64,000 nt of DNA from Suillus spraguei. Its lineage: Eukaryota > Basidiomycota > Agaricomycetes > Boletales > Suillaceae. Position 1 is the first letter of the stretch, and each line of letters opens with the position of its first letter. Made by a program: the position numbers and the translations under genes. This document shows positions 1-9,838 of the stretch, piece by piece. The notes under the pieces are model-generated. The model ran no database searches and had not been told where the DNA came from. It saw only the letters and a list, made by a program, of their open reading frames with translations. The stretch is from positions 248,001-312,000 of the forward strand of contig JABCPU010000011.1 of the NCBI GenBank assembly GCA_016800925.1. Reading direction: 5' to 3'.

Positions 1-678
1 GAGCACAAGTACCAAGAGATAAAGGAGACCAGCAGCACCGTCTGAACATACTTTATATCAGATCTTTCTCTACTGGTCCCGCCTCCCCGCGCGATAGTTC
101 GGAAAATCATGAACTTGACCTGCCAAAGCCCCTGCCTAATGGCTGAGCACTGAGCAAATCATCGGTAAAAAAATATTATCACCACTGCACTCTACTGGCT
201 GAGGAAGGATGGACCGCCGGTCGTACTCATGCGACGATCACTGAGCCTTTAATATTGAAATGATCGTCATTCAGTAGCTGAAACCGGAGAGACACTGCTT
301 GTTGGGTGAATCGAATTGATCGGGGGACAAGGACTCAAACGGAGTTGCTTTCGATCATCCGAACGTCGCACAGCTGCCACTAGTCGGATGTGCCAGTCTC
401 CAAATTCGACTTGATGAAATAGAGTATCAAATGTTGGTACAGGTCACTTCTGCCGTACTCCCAAATACCAAGGTGGCCCCATTAAATTCTATTCAGAATT
501 TTTGGCAGAAATTATTTAATTGGCCAATCAGAATCTTTCACGGGTCCTGCCGAAGTACGGTTGACCGACGACCGGTCACAACTACATCATATGCGATTAT
601 CGGTACTGTACGTTCATGGAAACTTGCATGTGCGTATAATTTTTCAGAGAAACATGATAGAAACTGCCAACCCTACAT
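1..678. other. Left edge, no gene seen
   Basis: I see no coding pattern, intron series or known domain here. The only longish open frame (431-682 plus) has no recognisable composition or splice context and runs into the 3' end of RPS2. The right part is presumably the 3' UTR and terminator region of RPS2 on the minus strand. Confidence 0.5.
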
Positions 679-1559
679 CTAGTACCCCTTCTTACCAGCT
701 GTAAGCTGTAGATGAGCACTGTGCTCGTCATAAGGCACTTTTGATACAGGAATCTCGCGCCATAGGTCAGGAGTAAGGAACGCGTAAGTTTTCGTAATCT
801 AGAGAAGGCGTAAGCACAACACAACGAAAAAGCTAGGATACACATACAGCAGCAAATGTGGCTTTCAAGAAATTACCCATCGTCGCAGTCGAGCCCTTCG
901 ACTGCGTGTAGCAATCCTCAACACCAGCAAGCTGAAGTAGACGCTTTGATGCAGGGGCAGCGACGATACCAGTACCACGAGGAGCAGGGATCAGCCGGCA
1001 CATAACAGAGCCGACCTTTCCGCTGACTTTTGATGGCACGGTGTGGGGTTCACCAAGGGCTGCACCCCAGTAACCTCTTCGCACAGGAATGACGGAGAGT
1101 TTAGCAAGGATGATAGCACCCCGAATGGCAGTTGCAACTTCTTTCGCGCACTTCACACCCAATCCGACATGTCCGTCAGAGTCACCGATGGCAACGAAGG
1201 CCTTGAAGCGGGTACGCTGTCCGGCACGGGTCTGCTTCTGCACAGGCATGATCTTCATAACTTCGTCCTTGAGTTTGGGCAGGAAGAAGTCGACGATCTG
1301 GAATTCCTTGACGGGAAGGGAGAAGAGGTAGATCTCTTCCATAGATTTGATTTTACCATCTTTCACGAGACGGCCGAGTTTAGTAACGGGAACCCTGGGA
1401 GACTATATGTTATAGGCCGAGCGCAAGTAGAGAGTGAATGGATACGTACCACTCCTTCTCTTCATCCTTGCGGCCTCCTCTGCGGGGACCACGACGACCT
1501 CTGCCTCGGTCGCCTCTTCCACGTCCGAATCCACCACGTCCGCGTGCTGCGTCAGCCAT
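679..1559 (-). CDS. RPS2: 40S ribosomal protein S2 (uS5)
   Basis: Component of the small ribosomal subunit at the mRNA entry channel. Three exons read on the minus strand. Exon 1 begins at the ATG 1559-1557 and encodes an Arg/Gly-rich tail ([16 protein letters not shown]), typical of eukaryotic uS5. Exon 2 carries the S5 core, including [20 protein letters not shown] and LPAPRGTG-like residues. The track-like frame stopping near 833 is intron readthrough: a GTATGT..CTCTAG intron there leads to a last exon [13 protein letters not shown], ending AGKKGY and TAG at 681-679. Length, about 250 residues, fits the family. It is divergently arranged with the antizyme gene at 2199. Family assignment is essentially certain; splice sites are inferred from consensus and homology. 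Confidence 0.96.
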
Positions 1560-2198
1560 TATCTGTGTGCCGGAATTTTACTGTGCAGATGATGGTTAGT
1601 ACTTGAAGTCAAGAGAAGTAGATGCACATGAGGGCACATCCGATAGTGTATCGATGCATCCATCCGAAATACGATTATTTGACGTCCGCCGTGCAGGATC
1701 GTTTGGATACTCAGCTGTGTGCAAGGGTATGGGATTGAACTCACATCTCAAAGGTTCGTCGGTATTGGGCTCGCTGTCGATGGTAGTGTTCACCGCTGTG
1801 TATCCTTCAATGCAGCCGTTAAAGACCTGCCCTGAAGTGGTAATAAGACCCCCCTGACACGTCTCATTTGCATTATGCAAGTGTACTAAGTAACACGTTC
1901 TCATCACACACGTGTTCAACACACAATTCCAGCTCAAAAAACACACGAGAATACGATCGTCGTAGTCCAGTTGCCTCAAGATGGCTTAATTAGTGAGATG
2001 CAACCCAGGTGTTTACAACCTGCAAGATATTAAGTGACCGGGGGGGTTGTGGAGTGGCAAAGCGGTGCTGATGATAAATACGACCACTGGTCTGATCCCA
2101 CGCCTTCAACTCTTCGCTTTCCTTCCAGCCTCAAGGAGTTTTTAGTATTCCCTCTCAACTACGTAACACTTCTCTAACCCCAGTCAAGTTGGCAGAAC
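1560..2198. promoter_or_regulatory. Divergent intergenic region RPS2 / antizyme
   Basis: About 640 bases between the two start codons, so it must hold both promoters. The antizyme side has pyrimidine-rich tracts and CTAAC-type motifs shortly before the ATG at 2199, as in fungal 5' UTRs that may contain a leader intron. I could not identify a defined TATA box or a named factor site. Short open frames across it look like chance. Confidence 0.45.
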
Positions 2199-3207
2199 AT
2201 GTCGAATCCATCCATGTCCAATTTTTTGAAACGTCAATTTAGTATTTGCCCCGCGTATGCTCCTCACCCTCTCCCGCGTTTGGCTTGCAGCTAATTGTGG
2301 TATCCAGCAACGGCTGTCAAGCCGTTGGGGATGGGGCTTTCTCTGCTGACATTACTCCTAGTGTACTTGCCGTCTGCCACATGCAGGGCACCGGCGACAT
2401 GTACTACTACTCTACTACGTTCTCTGGTGGACCCGGGGTAAGTCAATGGTGTCATAATTATCGTTCTCGAGCACTGAGACTTTTTAAGTGGCGCGTTTGA
2501 CATCCCTAACGCTAAATGCCCTCCTGACAGAGGGTCGTCAGACTGTGTGACAGGCAGTCCGGCGTCTTCAATTTCCTCTTCTTTCTCGCGTTACTCATCA
2601 TCTCCCAACACTTCCAATGATTCACTTATGCACCCACCGTACTCGTCTTATTCATCCGCGGTTCCGCCTCGCGATATTCCTACCAGAGTAGATTCGCCCT
2701 ACGACATTGCCACTCCGCCTTTGACTCCAGATGATGATGAAGATTGCTGTGCCACTGGTATAATTACCAAGCATTCAAAAGATGCTTTGGATCTTCTTTT
2801 GGCCATCTTTCCTCGTGATGGATTGAGCCTTTTACCTTATGCTAAGAGCGTCGTTGTTGCTGCCCCAGACATGGGTGTTTCTTTCGACGGCGTGGTGCTT
2901 GAACTGCCTGGAAAGACCAAAACTCTCTACGTCGATGGCAAGAACGCCCAAGCAGTATCTCTTCGCGAAAGGTACGGTACCTATTAGAATCTAACGTCTG
3001 TGCTTACATGACAACCGTAGCATTGTGGCTCTCCTCGATTTGGCCGACGAACAACTCCAGTGCTCAGCTTTGATCATCGCATTCAACAAGGTCTCCCACG
3101 GTCTGAGCGAACTCTTACATTCACTCATGTACGTCGGGGGAAGCGTCGTTACTAAACCACCATTCCAGGTTGATCCTGCGTACATCCTCGTCGGCGTGGA
3201 GATTTAG
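2199..3207 (+). CDS. Ornithine decarboxylase antizyme, +1 frameshifted
   Basis: Antizyme binds ornithine decarboxylase, targets it to the proteasome and represses polyamine uptake; synthesis depends on polyamine-stimulated +1 frameshifting. My model has four exons: 2199-2254, 2308-2437, 2489-2971 and 3021-3207. Exons 1-2 give the short first frame ending STTFSGGPG, then WRV and the stop TGA at 2498-2500. Skipping T2498 enters the second frame, which reads DIPNAKCPPD and continues to the antizyme core ALLDLADEQLQCSALIIAF and SELLHSLMYVGGSVVTKPPF, ending VDPAYILVGVEI. The length is 284 residues. The W-x-x/D-x-P context around the shift resembles that of vertebrate antizymes. Introns 1 and 2 are inferred (53 and 51 nt); alternative acceptors exist for the first. 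Confidence 0.88.
2495..2501 (+). promoter_or_regulatory. Programmed +1 frameshift site GTT-TGA-C
   Basis: With the intron 2438-2488 removed, the first antizyme frame ends TGG CGC GTT TGA. Moving +1 over the T reads GAC ATC CCT and joins the conserved second frame without any other change. The commonest antizyme shift codon pair in animals is TCC-TGA; here the P-site codon would be GTT. The site is seen directly, the frameshifting is inferred from family behaviour and from frame continuity. Confidence 0.8.
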
Positions 3208-3478
3208 ATGGACGGTCAAGGGAATGTGAACCAACTTTAATTGTGGTAGGAGTGGGCATGATACACGATCGAGTTATTTCCTTATTATTATATGCAATCA
3301 AATGACTGCTTTATGGCTGTTCAAATAAACGCTGGTACAGCTGGCTTGTCACATGCTAAGGACTGTTGGCTGAATTGCTCTTGGGGCGCCTACTTCAAGC
3401 TTATTATGGAACATTGGGTAAAGTTGGCCTGCTAGGCTTATCGTAACCAACGTTGTTCTTCGCCTCAATTACCATAAG

Positions 3479-4435
3479 ATGGGGTTGCTCGACTTTCTTT
3501 ACTCCATCATCAAAGCATTTTGCGGAGAGTCGTCTCAGCCAGAAGGTGAAAAACCTACTGGTGTAGAGAGACCACTTCGACCACAGGAGCCGCTATCTCC
3601 TCTTCCAGGCGCTTGGCCTACTCCCCAACATGATCGTTTAAGATTCCAAGTAAGCCCAATCACTGTGGCCCGCGAGTAGTTCATGCATCATAACGATCAC
3701 TTAACAACTGGTTTGTAGGACCAAACCCAAGCCAATCAACAGAATGAACACTACACGTCCCTTCGTGCCAAAGCAAACCAGGAAGGAGATGCTATGGCTG
3801 AATGCTTCCGGCAAAGCCACGAGGCGTATTCTCGCCATGAGGGTGCCCTAGCTAAGGAACTCTCAGAGAGGGGCAAAAAACACGAACGTGCAATGGAAGC
3901 TTTGAACGCGGAGGCTAGTGCTTGGATATTCCGAGGTATGCTGAGTTGCTTTGTATGTATTAGTCTGGCTTAGGTTTGACACTGTCATGCTGGCATCGCA
4001 GAGAACAATTCGGTTTGTCGTATGCTAGTGATCATTGAGCTCGACCGGTTGCTGATGCTCTATAATGCGAACAGTACCGTAATCCAGGCGAATTAGATCT
4101 GCACGGACTGTACGTCAAGGAAGCCATATCATACTCAGATAAGGCTATCAAGGAGGCTCGACAGCGAGGGGATTCGCAGATTCGCTTCATTGTTGGTACG
4201 TGATATATCGAACTTTGACTATGGTGCGGAACTTATACATCGAGGATACAGGCAAAGGCTTGCACTCCAACGACCATGTCGCTAGAATTAAACCTGCCCT
4301 AGAGGACTTGATGAAACAGTACGTATGGTTTGTGGGTCCTCTCTGCATATTAGCTAAACTATTTGTCAAAGACTCAATCTTCCTGTTGATGTGGATCCAC
4401 AGAATGCAGGCGTTCTGATTGTACAGCTTGCTTGA
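3479..4435 (+). CDS. DUF1771-Smr protein, copy A (intact, short form)
   Basis: Small MutS-related (Smr) domains bind or nick nucleic acid; DUF1771 normally precedes them in eukaryotes, for example in no-go decay nucleases. Six exons (3479-3649, 3719-3935, 4002-4012, 4075-4195, 4252-4318, 4372-4435) give 216 residues. The N-terminus is an amphipathic segment GLLDFLYSIIKAFCG followed by a short proline-rich linker. DUF1771 spans about residues 63-130 (YTSLRAKANQEGDAMAECF, ending EASAWIF). The Smr domain follows with the signatures ELDLHGLYVKEA and GKGLHS, ending VDPQNAGVLIVQLA. All splice sites are consensus and the frame is open throughout. It lacks the membrane helix and repeats of copies B-E and may be the ancestral form. 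The 11-nt third exon is conserved in all copies. Confidence 0.85.
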
Positions 4436-4732
4436 TCATCCAGTGTGATACCTTTTGTGAACACTGAATTACCCGACCGATTTGATAATTCTGATTCGAT
4501 GTACTGCGGCTGCAATAACGTTCTCGCCTCCCATTCAATCCTGCGATTCTACGGAACAAAGACATGACATTGATGTATACTGTATCTATCTCCGTGTATA
4601 CCACTCTGATATAACCTCGACTCATGCTGCGACTCATCAGAGGACTGGTGAGAAAGTTATATACCATTACGTGGCCCCACAATCAACGTAATGCACCCTA
4701 AACCTAAAGGATCCATCGGTTCTGTGATATGA

Positions 4733-4841
4733 GGTTGACACGAGGCGGCGCTTTGACGGTCAGGGTTCTCGCTATGTAGTTCTCAACGTTCAACGTTCAA
4801 CCAACCATCACAACAGGGCCTTTGTTTGTCTCCCCTACATC
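4733..4841 (+). repeat. Conserved 5' flank of the Smr family
   Basis: About 100 bases ahead of copy B, containing a 'tgaggcggcgctttga' type block, a 'tagttctcaac' block and 'aacagggcctttgttt' 15-30 bases before the ATG. The same order recurs before copy C (6655-6755), D (9755-9838) and E (15672-15759). Shared leader and promoter sequence implies that these copies were duplicated with their 5' control region and may be co-regulated. Confidence 0.75.
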
Positions 4842-6477
4842 ATGGAGACGTTTTACATCCTCTGTGGACCTCTGGTGGTCCTCGTGATTATCATAGCTCT
4901 AGGCTTGAAACTCATCCATGTCTCCAGGCCCCTGCCGCCACCCCCGCCGCCATCCAAGTTGGGTGTATGTTCACCATCAGATTCACCCTATGCGCCTACT
5001 TTCTTGCAGCAAGGGTCATACCGCCAGCCACTGCACGCCCAGCCCCCGCCACTGCAGCATCTAGCAACTCCATGTCCCGAGACCTCTTCAAGATATTCTA
5101 CAGTTCAAGCGCCTTCTAGTTCGCAGCCCTCGCCGTATCAGCCTCATCGCCTGTCGAGTATACAATACCCTCCACTAGCCACCCCTCCCCTTTTGTCTCG
5201 TGATGCCCTGGTGCCCGAGCCTGTCTGTTACCCCCCTCAGGTTTGTCCTAGCATGTTACATCTGCTGTTTACTCACCTAGTCGACACGTAACAGCCAAGT
5301 CGTCCTCCTGCAAGAGCACCGCAGGTGCCTGTAGTGCCCATAGCGATTGAACCACAAGCCACGCCCCCTGTGTTGCCTGATGTTGCTCTGGTGATCGAGC
5401 CTGGTCGAAGTTTCGTCCCTCAGGTTTGTCTTAGCATGATGTATCTGGCAGGGCTGTCTACTCACCTCCTTGACACAGCGATTGCATCATTTTTCTAGAC
5501 CCGAATTAGCTACAGGAACACCAGAGGTTGTTCCGACACCCATTGTAATTGACCTCTACAAGGATACCGATTCTCCTCGTTCCAAAGCCAGAAATGAAGG
5601 AGATCGTATGAAAGATTGTTTCAAACAGAGCTGCGAAGCATTCGATCGTAATGAGCGAGGGGACGCTAAACAGCTTTCCGTGAATGATCAGGAATATAAT
5701 AATGAGGCCAACACGGTATGCTTAGATAAGGAAGCTAACGTACCATAAAGATCACTTCAACAATTTATTTGTAGGACCAGAACCAAGCCGATCAAGAGAA
5801 TGAACACTACACGTCCCTTCGCGCCAAAGCAAAGAAGGAAGGAGATGCTATGGCTGAATGCTTCCGGCAAAGCCACGAGGCGTATTCTCGCCGTGAGGGT
5901 GCGCTAGCTAAGGAACTCTCAGAGAAGGGCAAAAAACACAAATGTACAATGGAAGCTCTGAATGCGGAGGCTAGCGCATGGATATTCCGAGGTATGCTCA
6001 GTTATTTTGTCTCGGTCTGAGTTTGACACTGGCATCGCACAGAGAATAATTCGGTTTGTTACATATTAGCAATCATTGAGCTCGGCCGTTTTCTGATACT
6101 CCTCTAATGCAAACAGGACCGCAAGCCAGGCGAATTAGATCTGCATGGGCTGTACGTCAAGGAAGCCATATCATACTCAGATAAGGCTATCAAGGAGGCT
6201 CAACAGCGGGGGGATTCACAGATCCGCTTCATCACTGGCACGTGATATATCGAACTTTGACTATGGTATAGAACTTATACATCAAGGGTACAGGCAAAGG
6301 CTTGCACTCCAATGACCGTGTCGGTAAAATCAAACCTGCCCTAGAGGACTTGGTGAAACAGTACGTATGGTTTGTGGGTCTTCTTTGCATATCAGCTAAA
6401 CTATTTGTCCAAGGCTCAATCTTTCTGTTGAGGTGGATCCACAAAATGCAGGCGTTCTGATTGTACAGCTTGCTTGA
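4842..6477 (+). CDS. DUF1771-Smr protein, copy B (chimeric, two DUF1771)
   Basis: Begins METFYILCGPLVVLVIIIAL, a membrane helix at about residues 6-23, then a proline-rich stretch with the family block SPSDSPYAP. Two introns with GTTTGT donors (about 5241-5294 and 5422-5478) lead to a first DUF1771 resembling that of copy F. This segment breaks off after LDKEAN at about 5742, exactly where a short intron-like piece (GTACCA..TTTGTAG) homologous to the 3' half of copy A's first intron begins. From 5776 the reading follows copy A: a second, complete DUF1771, then Smr with ELDLHGLYVKEA, GKGLHSND and VDPQNAGVLIVQLA. The donor after 'ITG' at 6239 is GC rather than GT. The gene is therefore an F-like/A-like fusion; the frame stays open if both unusual introns are spliced, otherwise it is a pseudogene. 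Confidence 0.62.
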
Positions 6478-6654
6478 TCATCCAGTGTGATACCTTTTGT
6501 GAACATCGAATTACCGGATTTGATTCGAGTACTGCGGCCGCAATAACACCCATTCAATCTGCGATTCTGCCGAACAAAGACATACGTAACGTTGATGTAC
6601 TGAATCTATTTCCATGTATACTACTCTGACATAACCTCAGCTGATGCTGTAGAC

Positions 6655-6755
6655 ATGAGGTTGACATGAGGTGGCGCTTTGATGGTCAAGGTTCTCATTA
6701 GTTCTCAACTATCATAACAGGGCCTTTGTTTGTTTCTGTCCCCCATATCATCATC
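6655..6755 (+). repeat. Conserved 5' flank, copy C
   Basis: Same blocks as upstream of copy B: 'gacatgaggtggcgctttga', 'tagttctcaacta' and 'aacagggcctttgtttg' just before the ATG at 6756. Retained although the gene behind it is broken. Confidence 0.7.
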
Positions 6756-7420
6756 ATGTTATACATCCTCTGGACTAATTATCCTCGTTATTTTTATAGC
6801 TCTAGGCTCTAGACCCATCGATGTCTCCCCGCCACTGCAGCCACCACCTTTGGGTGTATGTTCACCATCAGATTCACCCTACGCGCCTGCTTCCTCGCAG
6901 CAAGAGACATACTGCCACCCACCGCATGGCCAGCTCCCGTCACCGCATCCAGCAATCCGATATTCCCAGACGCCTTCGAGTTTGCAGCTCTCGCCGTATC
7001 AGCCTCATCATCTGCCGAGCGCACAATTCCCCCACTAGTCACCACTCCCCTTTTATCTCGTGATGCCTTGGCGCCCAAGCCCATCTGTTACACCCCTCAG
7101 GTTTGTTCCAGTATGTTATATCTGTTGTTTACTCACCTCTTCGACACGTAGCAGCCGAGTCGTTCTGCTGCAAGAGTACTGCAGGTTCCTGCAGTACAGA
7201 TAGTGATTAATCCTCATGAACGTCCTGCTGCAAGAGCGCAGGAGATACCTGTAGCGCATGTAGTAATTAATATCAAACCTGCAATCCAGGCTCATGGGGA
7301 AAGGTACGCACATCGCCTAGTACGTGCGTTTGTGGGTTTTTCTCATCATGGATGTCGTGCAGTTTGGGATTGTCAATTGCAGTGGACCCTCGCAACGATG
7401 GCTGCCTTATGATTTTTTAA
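6756..7420 (+). pseudogene. DUF1771-Smr copy C, core deleted
   Basis: Aligns with copies D and E at both ends but cannot make the family protein. At the start, two bases are missing in the TGGGGACTA stretch (TGGACTA), so the ATG at 6756 leaves the frame after a few codons. A one-base loss near 7033 puts a TAG where the others read through. After about two Pro/Val/Arg half-repeats the sequence jumps at about 7274 from 'GTAGTAATTAAT' straight to 'ATCAAACCTGCAATCC', removing all of DUF1771 and the Smr core with its LDLHG and GKG motifs. Only the last exons remain: KPAIQAHGE, then an intron, then LGLSIAVDPRNDGCL and TAA at 7418-7420. Clearly non-functional as an Smr protein. Confidence 0.85.
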
Positions 7421-7639
7421 GTGAACCTGCTGAATGCCGATTTTCTTGTGATCTCTGTGTCCTTCAACTTGTGCAAAGTACTTGTTTGTTCTGTGCTGAT
7501 GCAAATGCGAATGCTCTCCTCTTTACATACCAAAAAGTGTGTATGATGGTGTATTTATTTACAAAGTATTCAACTGGTGTATAGTGGAGCTGAGGCCTGG
7601 TCATAATCAAGGTTCGCTACTAAATTACTGACTCTTGCG

Positions 7640-8035
7640 GCCCCTTCCGAGTCAAACACGCCGCACACTGATGACGGCAGCGAATCCCATTCACCACTGC
7701 CACTCTCGAGTATGCCACGTTCCTTGCTCCGTTTGCAGAAGTCCAAAGACTATATGCGTATAGAACAACGAGGTCCATGAACATTGCACACGCCACGACC
7801 ACAGTGTGCTATGTACATGTTGGTGATGAGCCTGAGCTTGGATGGATCTTGAAGCTTGAGGGCTCCCTCTAGTAACTTATGCGAACAGGATAGTCAGCCA
7901 GGCGAATGGGATCAGCACAAACTCTGCGCCAAAGAAGTTATACTAACATTGCGACGGCAAAGGCTTACAGTAATTATGAACCGGGTCCATCTCGCCAAAA
8001 TCAAAGTGTCCCTATAGTACTAGTGTAAGTACGGA
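7640..8035 (+). pseudogene. Decayed X-cassette plus Smr exon remnants
   Basis: Two layers. 7640-7870 is a segment (the X cassette) that recurs degraded at 14085-14275 and 17480-17730, with shared words such as TLAAPSESNTPHTD and ELGW.LKLEG when frames are switched; I do not recognise its origin. 7885-7960 ('gcgaacaggatagtcagccaggcgaatggg') is a damaged copy of the Smr exon beginning before GELDLHG, and 7965-8030 a damaged copy of the GKGLHSND exon with in-frame stops. Nothing here can be translated as a protein. Confidence 0.65.
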
Positions 8036-8183
8036 CATTGATCCGGCCGGATCGGAACGGAGAAAGTATTAAGTACAAAGGTTCCGCCACGTCTTGTACG
8101 ATACGTACCAAATCAAAGGAACCGCCTGTTCAAGTTGGTTCACTCCAAGTGGCTGAAGGCATCGAACATGCTGAATACAGTTG

Positions 8184-8902
8184 AAATGGTCATAATGCAT
8201 ACCGATGAAAATGTTATGCATTATGAGGAATATGCAAGACGATGTTTGTCACATAATTGTGACACGTGTGACCTCCGCCAAAAGTGTGACAGAAAGTTAT
8301 CAATGGTTTCCACACAAGTACGTGATTAAAACGAGAAGAATTGTTCTAGACATGTTTGTTGAGCGTCATGCAGTTCTTCATGTCGTAGGTTAGCGCGAAA
8401 ATTTCAAAGTTGTGAAGATAAATCAAGTGAAATTTGAGGATCCCCATATTGCATCTTCGAGCTGCTGGCACAAATCACATCGTTGCGTGTGACTGTCATC
8501 CAGTCAGAGAGTGGCGAGAAGTGCGTTCACTGGCTGTAGAATGAGCTGAAGTTCGAGGATTGTCCTTGGTGATTTTCTGCCACTTTGCAGGCCAGTTGCA
8601 TACAGCGGGCTTGTCACGAGGTTTGCGCTTTAAGTTTAAGTTTAGAGACATTTTCAAGTAGTATGGTATCGTTTCAATTGCTCGCTGGCAACTCGCTGGC
8701 TTCTATACATAGTCAAAAGAGACAATGCCACTGAAGCACGACAATAAATTTATGCGCTATGTTATTGTACACGTGTCCCACCCTATCAAATCAATACTCA
8801 TAATGCATATTGGGTATACAAACATTATGCATTATGCGTTATGCGTCCAATTACTTGGGAACAACGTCGAGATCCACAAAAGTTGATGCATTATGACCAT
8901 TT
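8184..8902. mobile_element. Candidate MITE, 17-bp perfect terminal inverted repeats
   Basis: The 17 bases at 8184-8200 (aaatggtcataatgcat) are the exact reverse complement of 8886-8902. Further inside, both ends are rich in ATGCATTATG-type words in opposite orientation. No transposase is encoded. The insertion lies in a duplicated copy of the J-protein gene's upstream region: flanks at 8110-8165 and 8912-8990 match 20180-20255 and 20280-20360, where no such insertion is present. About 720 bases long. Target duplication could not be assigned with certainty. Confidence 0.6.
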
Positions 8903-8911
8903 GTAGTTGAT

Positions 8912-9187
8912 ACATTTCAAATTTCCGATGGCTACCACCAAGTGCCCACTTTTCGTTCTCGAGTGCGCACCCTCTCTATATCACTGCAAAGCTCTCGTTC
9001 ATACGCGTCCAAAAGTGACAATCCCTATCCCTATCCAACACCAACAAACCCTCAGCCGCACCAGATTTTCCATTTACCGCGAAATCCAAACCAGGAGGAT
9101 GTGACACGAAGATGCATGTACTAGTATCATCTTACACCACTTCCTTCATACGACCTAACACAATGCAGATTATGAACTTGTCCGCTA
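8912..9187 (+). pseudogene. 5' fragment of J-protein gene
   Basis: Homologous to 20285-20555 of the intact J-protein gene: the presequence region, the Pro/Tyr-rich stretch, the words QIFHLPRN and the first intron including its 'acacaatgcag' acceptor. It has lost the start codon context, contains frame changes (a base lost near 9036) and stops abruptly after 'attatgaacttgtccg' at 9187, where Smr-gene intron sequence begins. It therefore lacks the HPD motif and everything after it. The junction is a recombination breakpoint between two duplicated segments. Confidence 0.8.
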
Positions 9188-9576
9188 GCAATCAGTGAGC
9201 TCGGCCGGTTTCTGATACTTTTATAATACAAACAGGACCGCAATCCGGGCGAATTAGATCTGCATGGACTGTACATCAAGGAAGCCATATCATACTCGGA
9301 TAAGGCTATCAGGGAAGCTCGACAGCGGGGGGATTCACAAATTCGCTTCATTACTGGTATGTGATATATTGAACTTTGACTATGGTACAGAACTTACACA
9401 TCAAGGATACAAGAAAGGGCTTGCACTCCAATGACCGTGTCAAACCTGCCCCGAAGGACCTAATAAAACAATAGTACGTATAGTTTGATATCAGCTAAAC
9501 TATTTGCGCAAGGCTCAATCTTCCTGTTGGGGTGGATCCACAGAATGCAGGCGTTCTGATTGTTCAGCTTGCGTAA
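9188..9576 (+). pseudogene. Smr domain fragment (A/B type)
   Basis: Begins within the intron preceding the Smr exon and covers the whole Smr domain: NPGELDLHGLYIKEA, then RFITG, an intron with GTATGT donor, GLHSND, and VDPQNAGVLIVQLA. Damage: the acceptor before the GKG exon is altered, three codons are missing before KPA, and an in-frame TAG follows KQ at about 9472. No DUF1771 or start codon. A dead 3' fragment. Confidence 0.8.
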
Positions 9577-9754
9577 TCATCGAGTGTGATACCTTTTGTG
9601 AACACTGAATTACCCGACGGATTTGATTCGAGTACTGCAGCCGCAATAATACCCATTCAATCTGCGATTCTGCCGAACAAAGACGTATGATGTTGATGTA
9701 TTGAATCTATTTTCATATATACCACTGTGACATAACCCCGGCCGACGCTGTACA

Positions 9755-9838
9755 CATGAGACAGTGCTTTGACAATCATGGTTTCCACTAGTTCTTAACT
9801 ATCACGACAGGGCCTTTGTTTATCTCAGGCCCCACATC
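9755..9838 (+). repeat. Conserved 5' flank, copy D
   Basis: Same blocks as at 4733: 'acatgag', 'agtgctttgacaatcatgg', 'tagttcttaacta' and 'gacagggcctttgttt', ending at the ATG of copy D. Confidence 0.7.

Noticed and set aside
1043..1606. 187-codon plus-strand open frame
   Set aside because: It is antisense to RPS2 exons and has no features of its own; the RPS2 reading explains the openness.
2438..2530. Alternative antizyme intron ending at CTCCTGACAG, making TCCTGA look like the classic shift site
   Set aside because: The TCCTGA at 2522-2527 is then inside the intron or out of frame, and with that splice the first frame runs on to CAA-TGA with no sensible shift. The 51-nt intron gives the family-like W-R-V/D-I-P junction.
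8184..8902. ATGCATTATG-rich repeats considered as a CRISPR-like or satellite array
   Set aside because: The words are in inverted, not regularly spaced direct, arrangement; they fit element ends, and the genome is eukaryotic.
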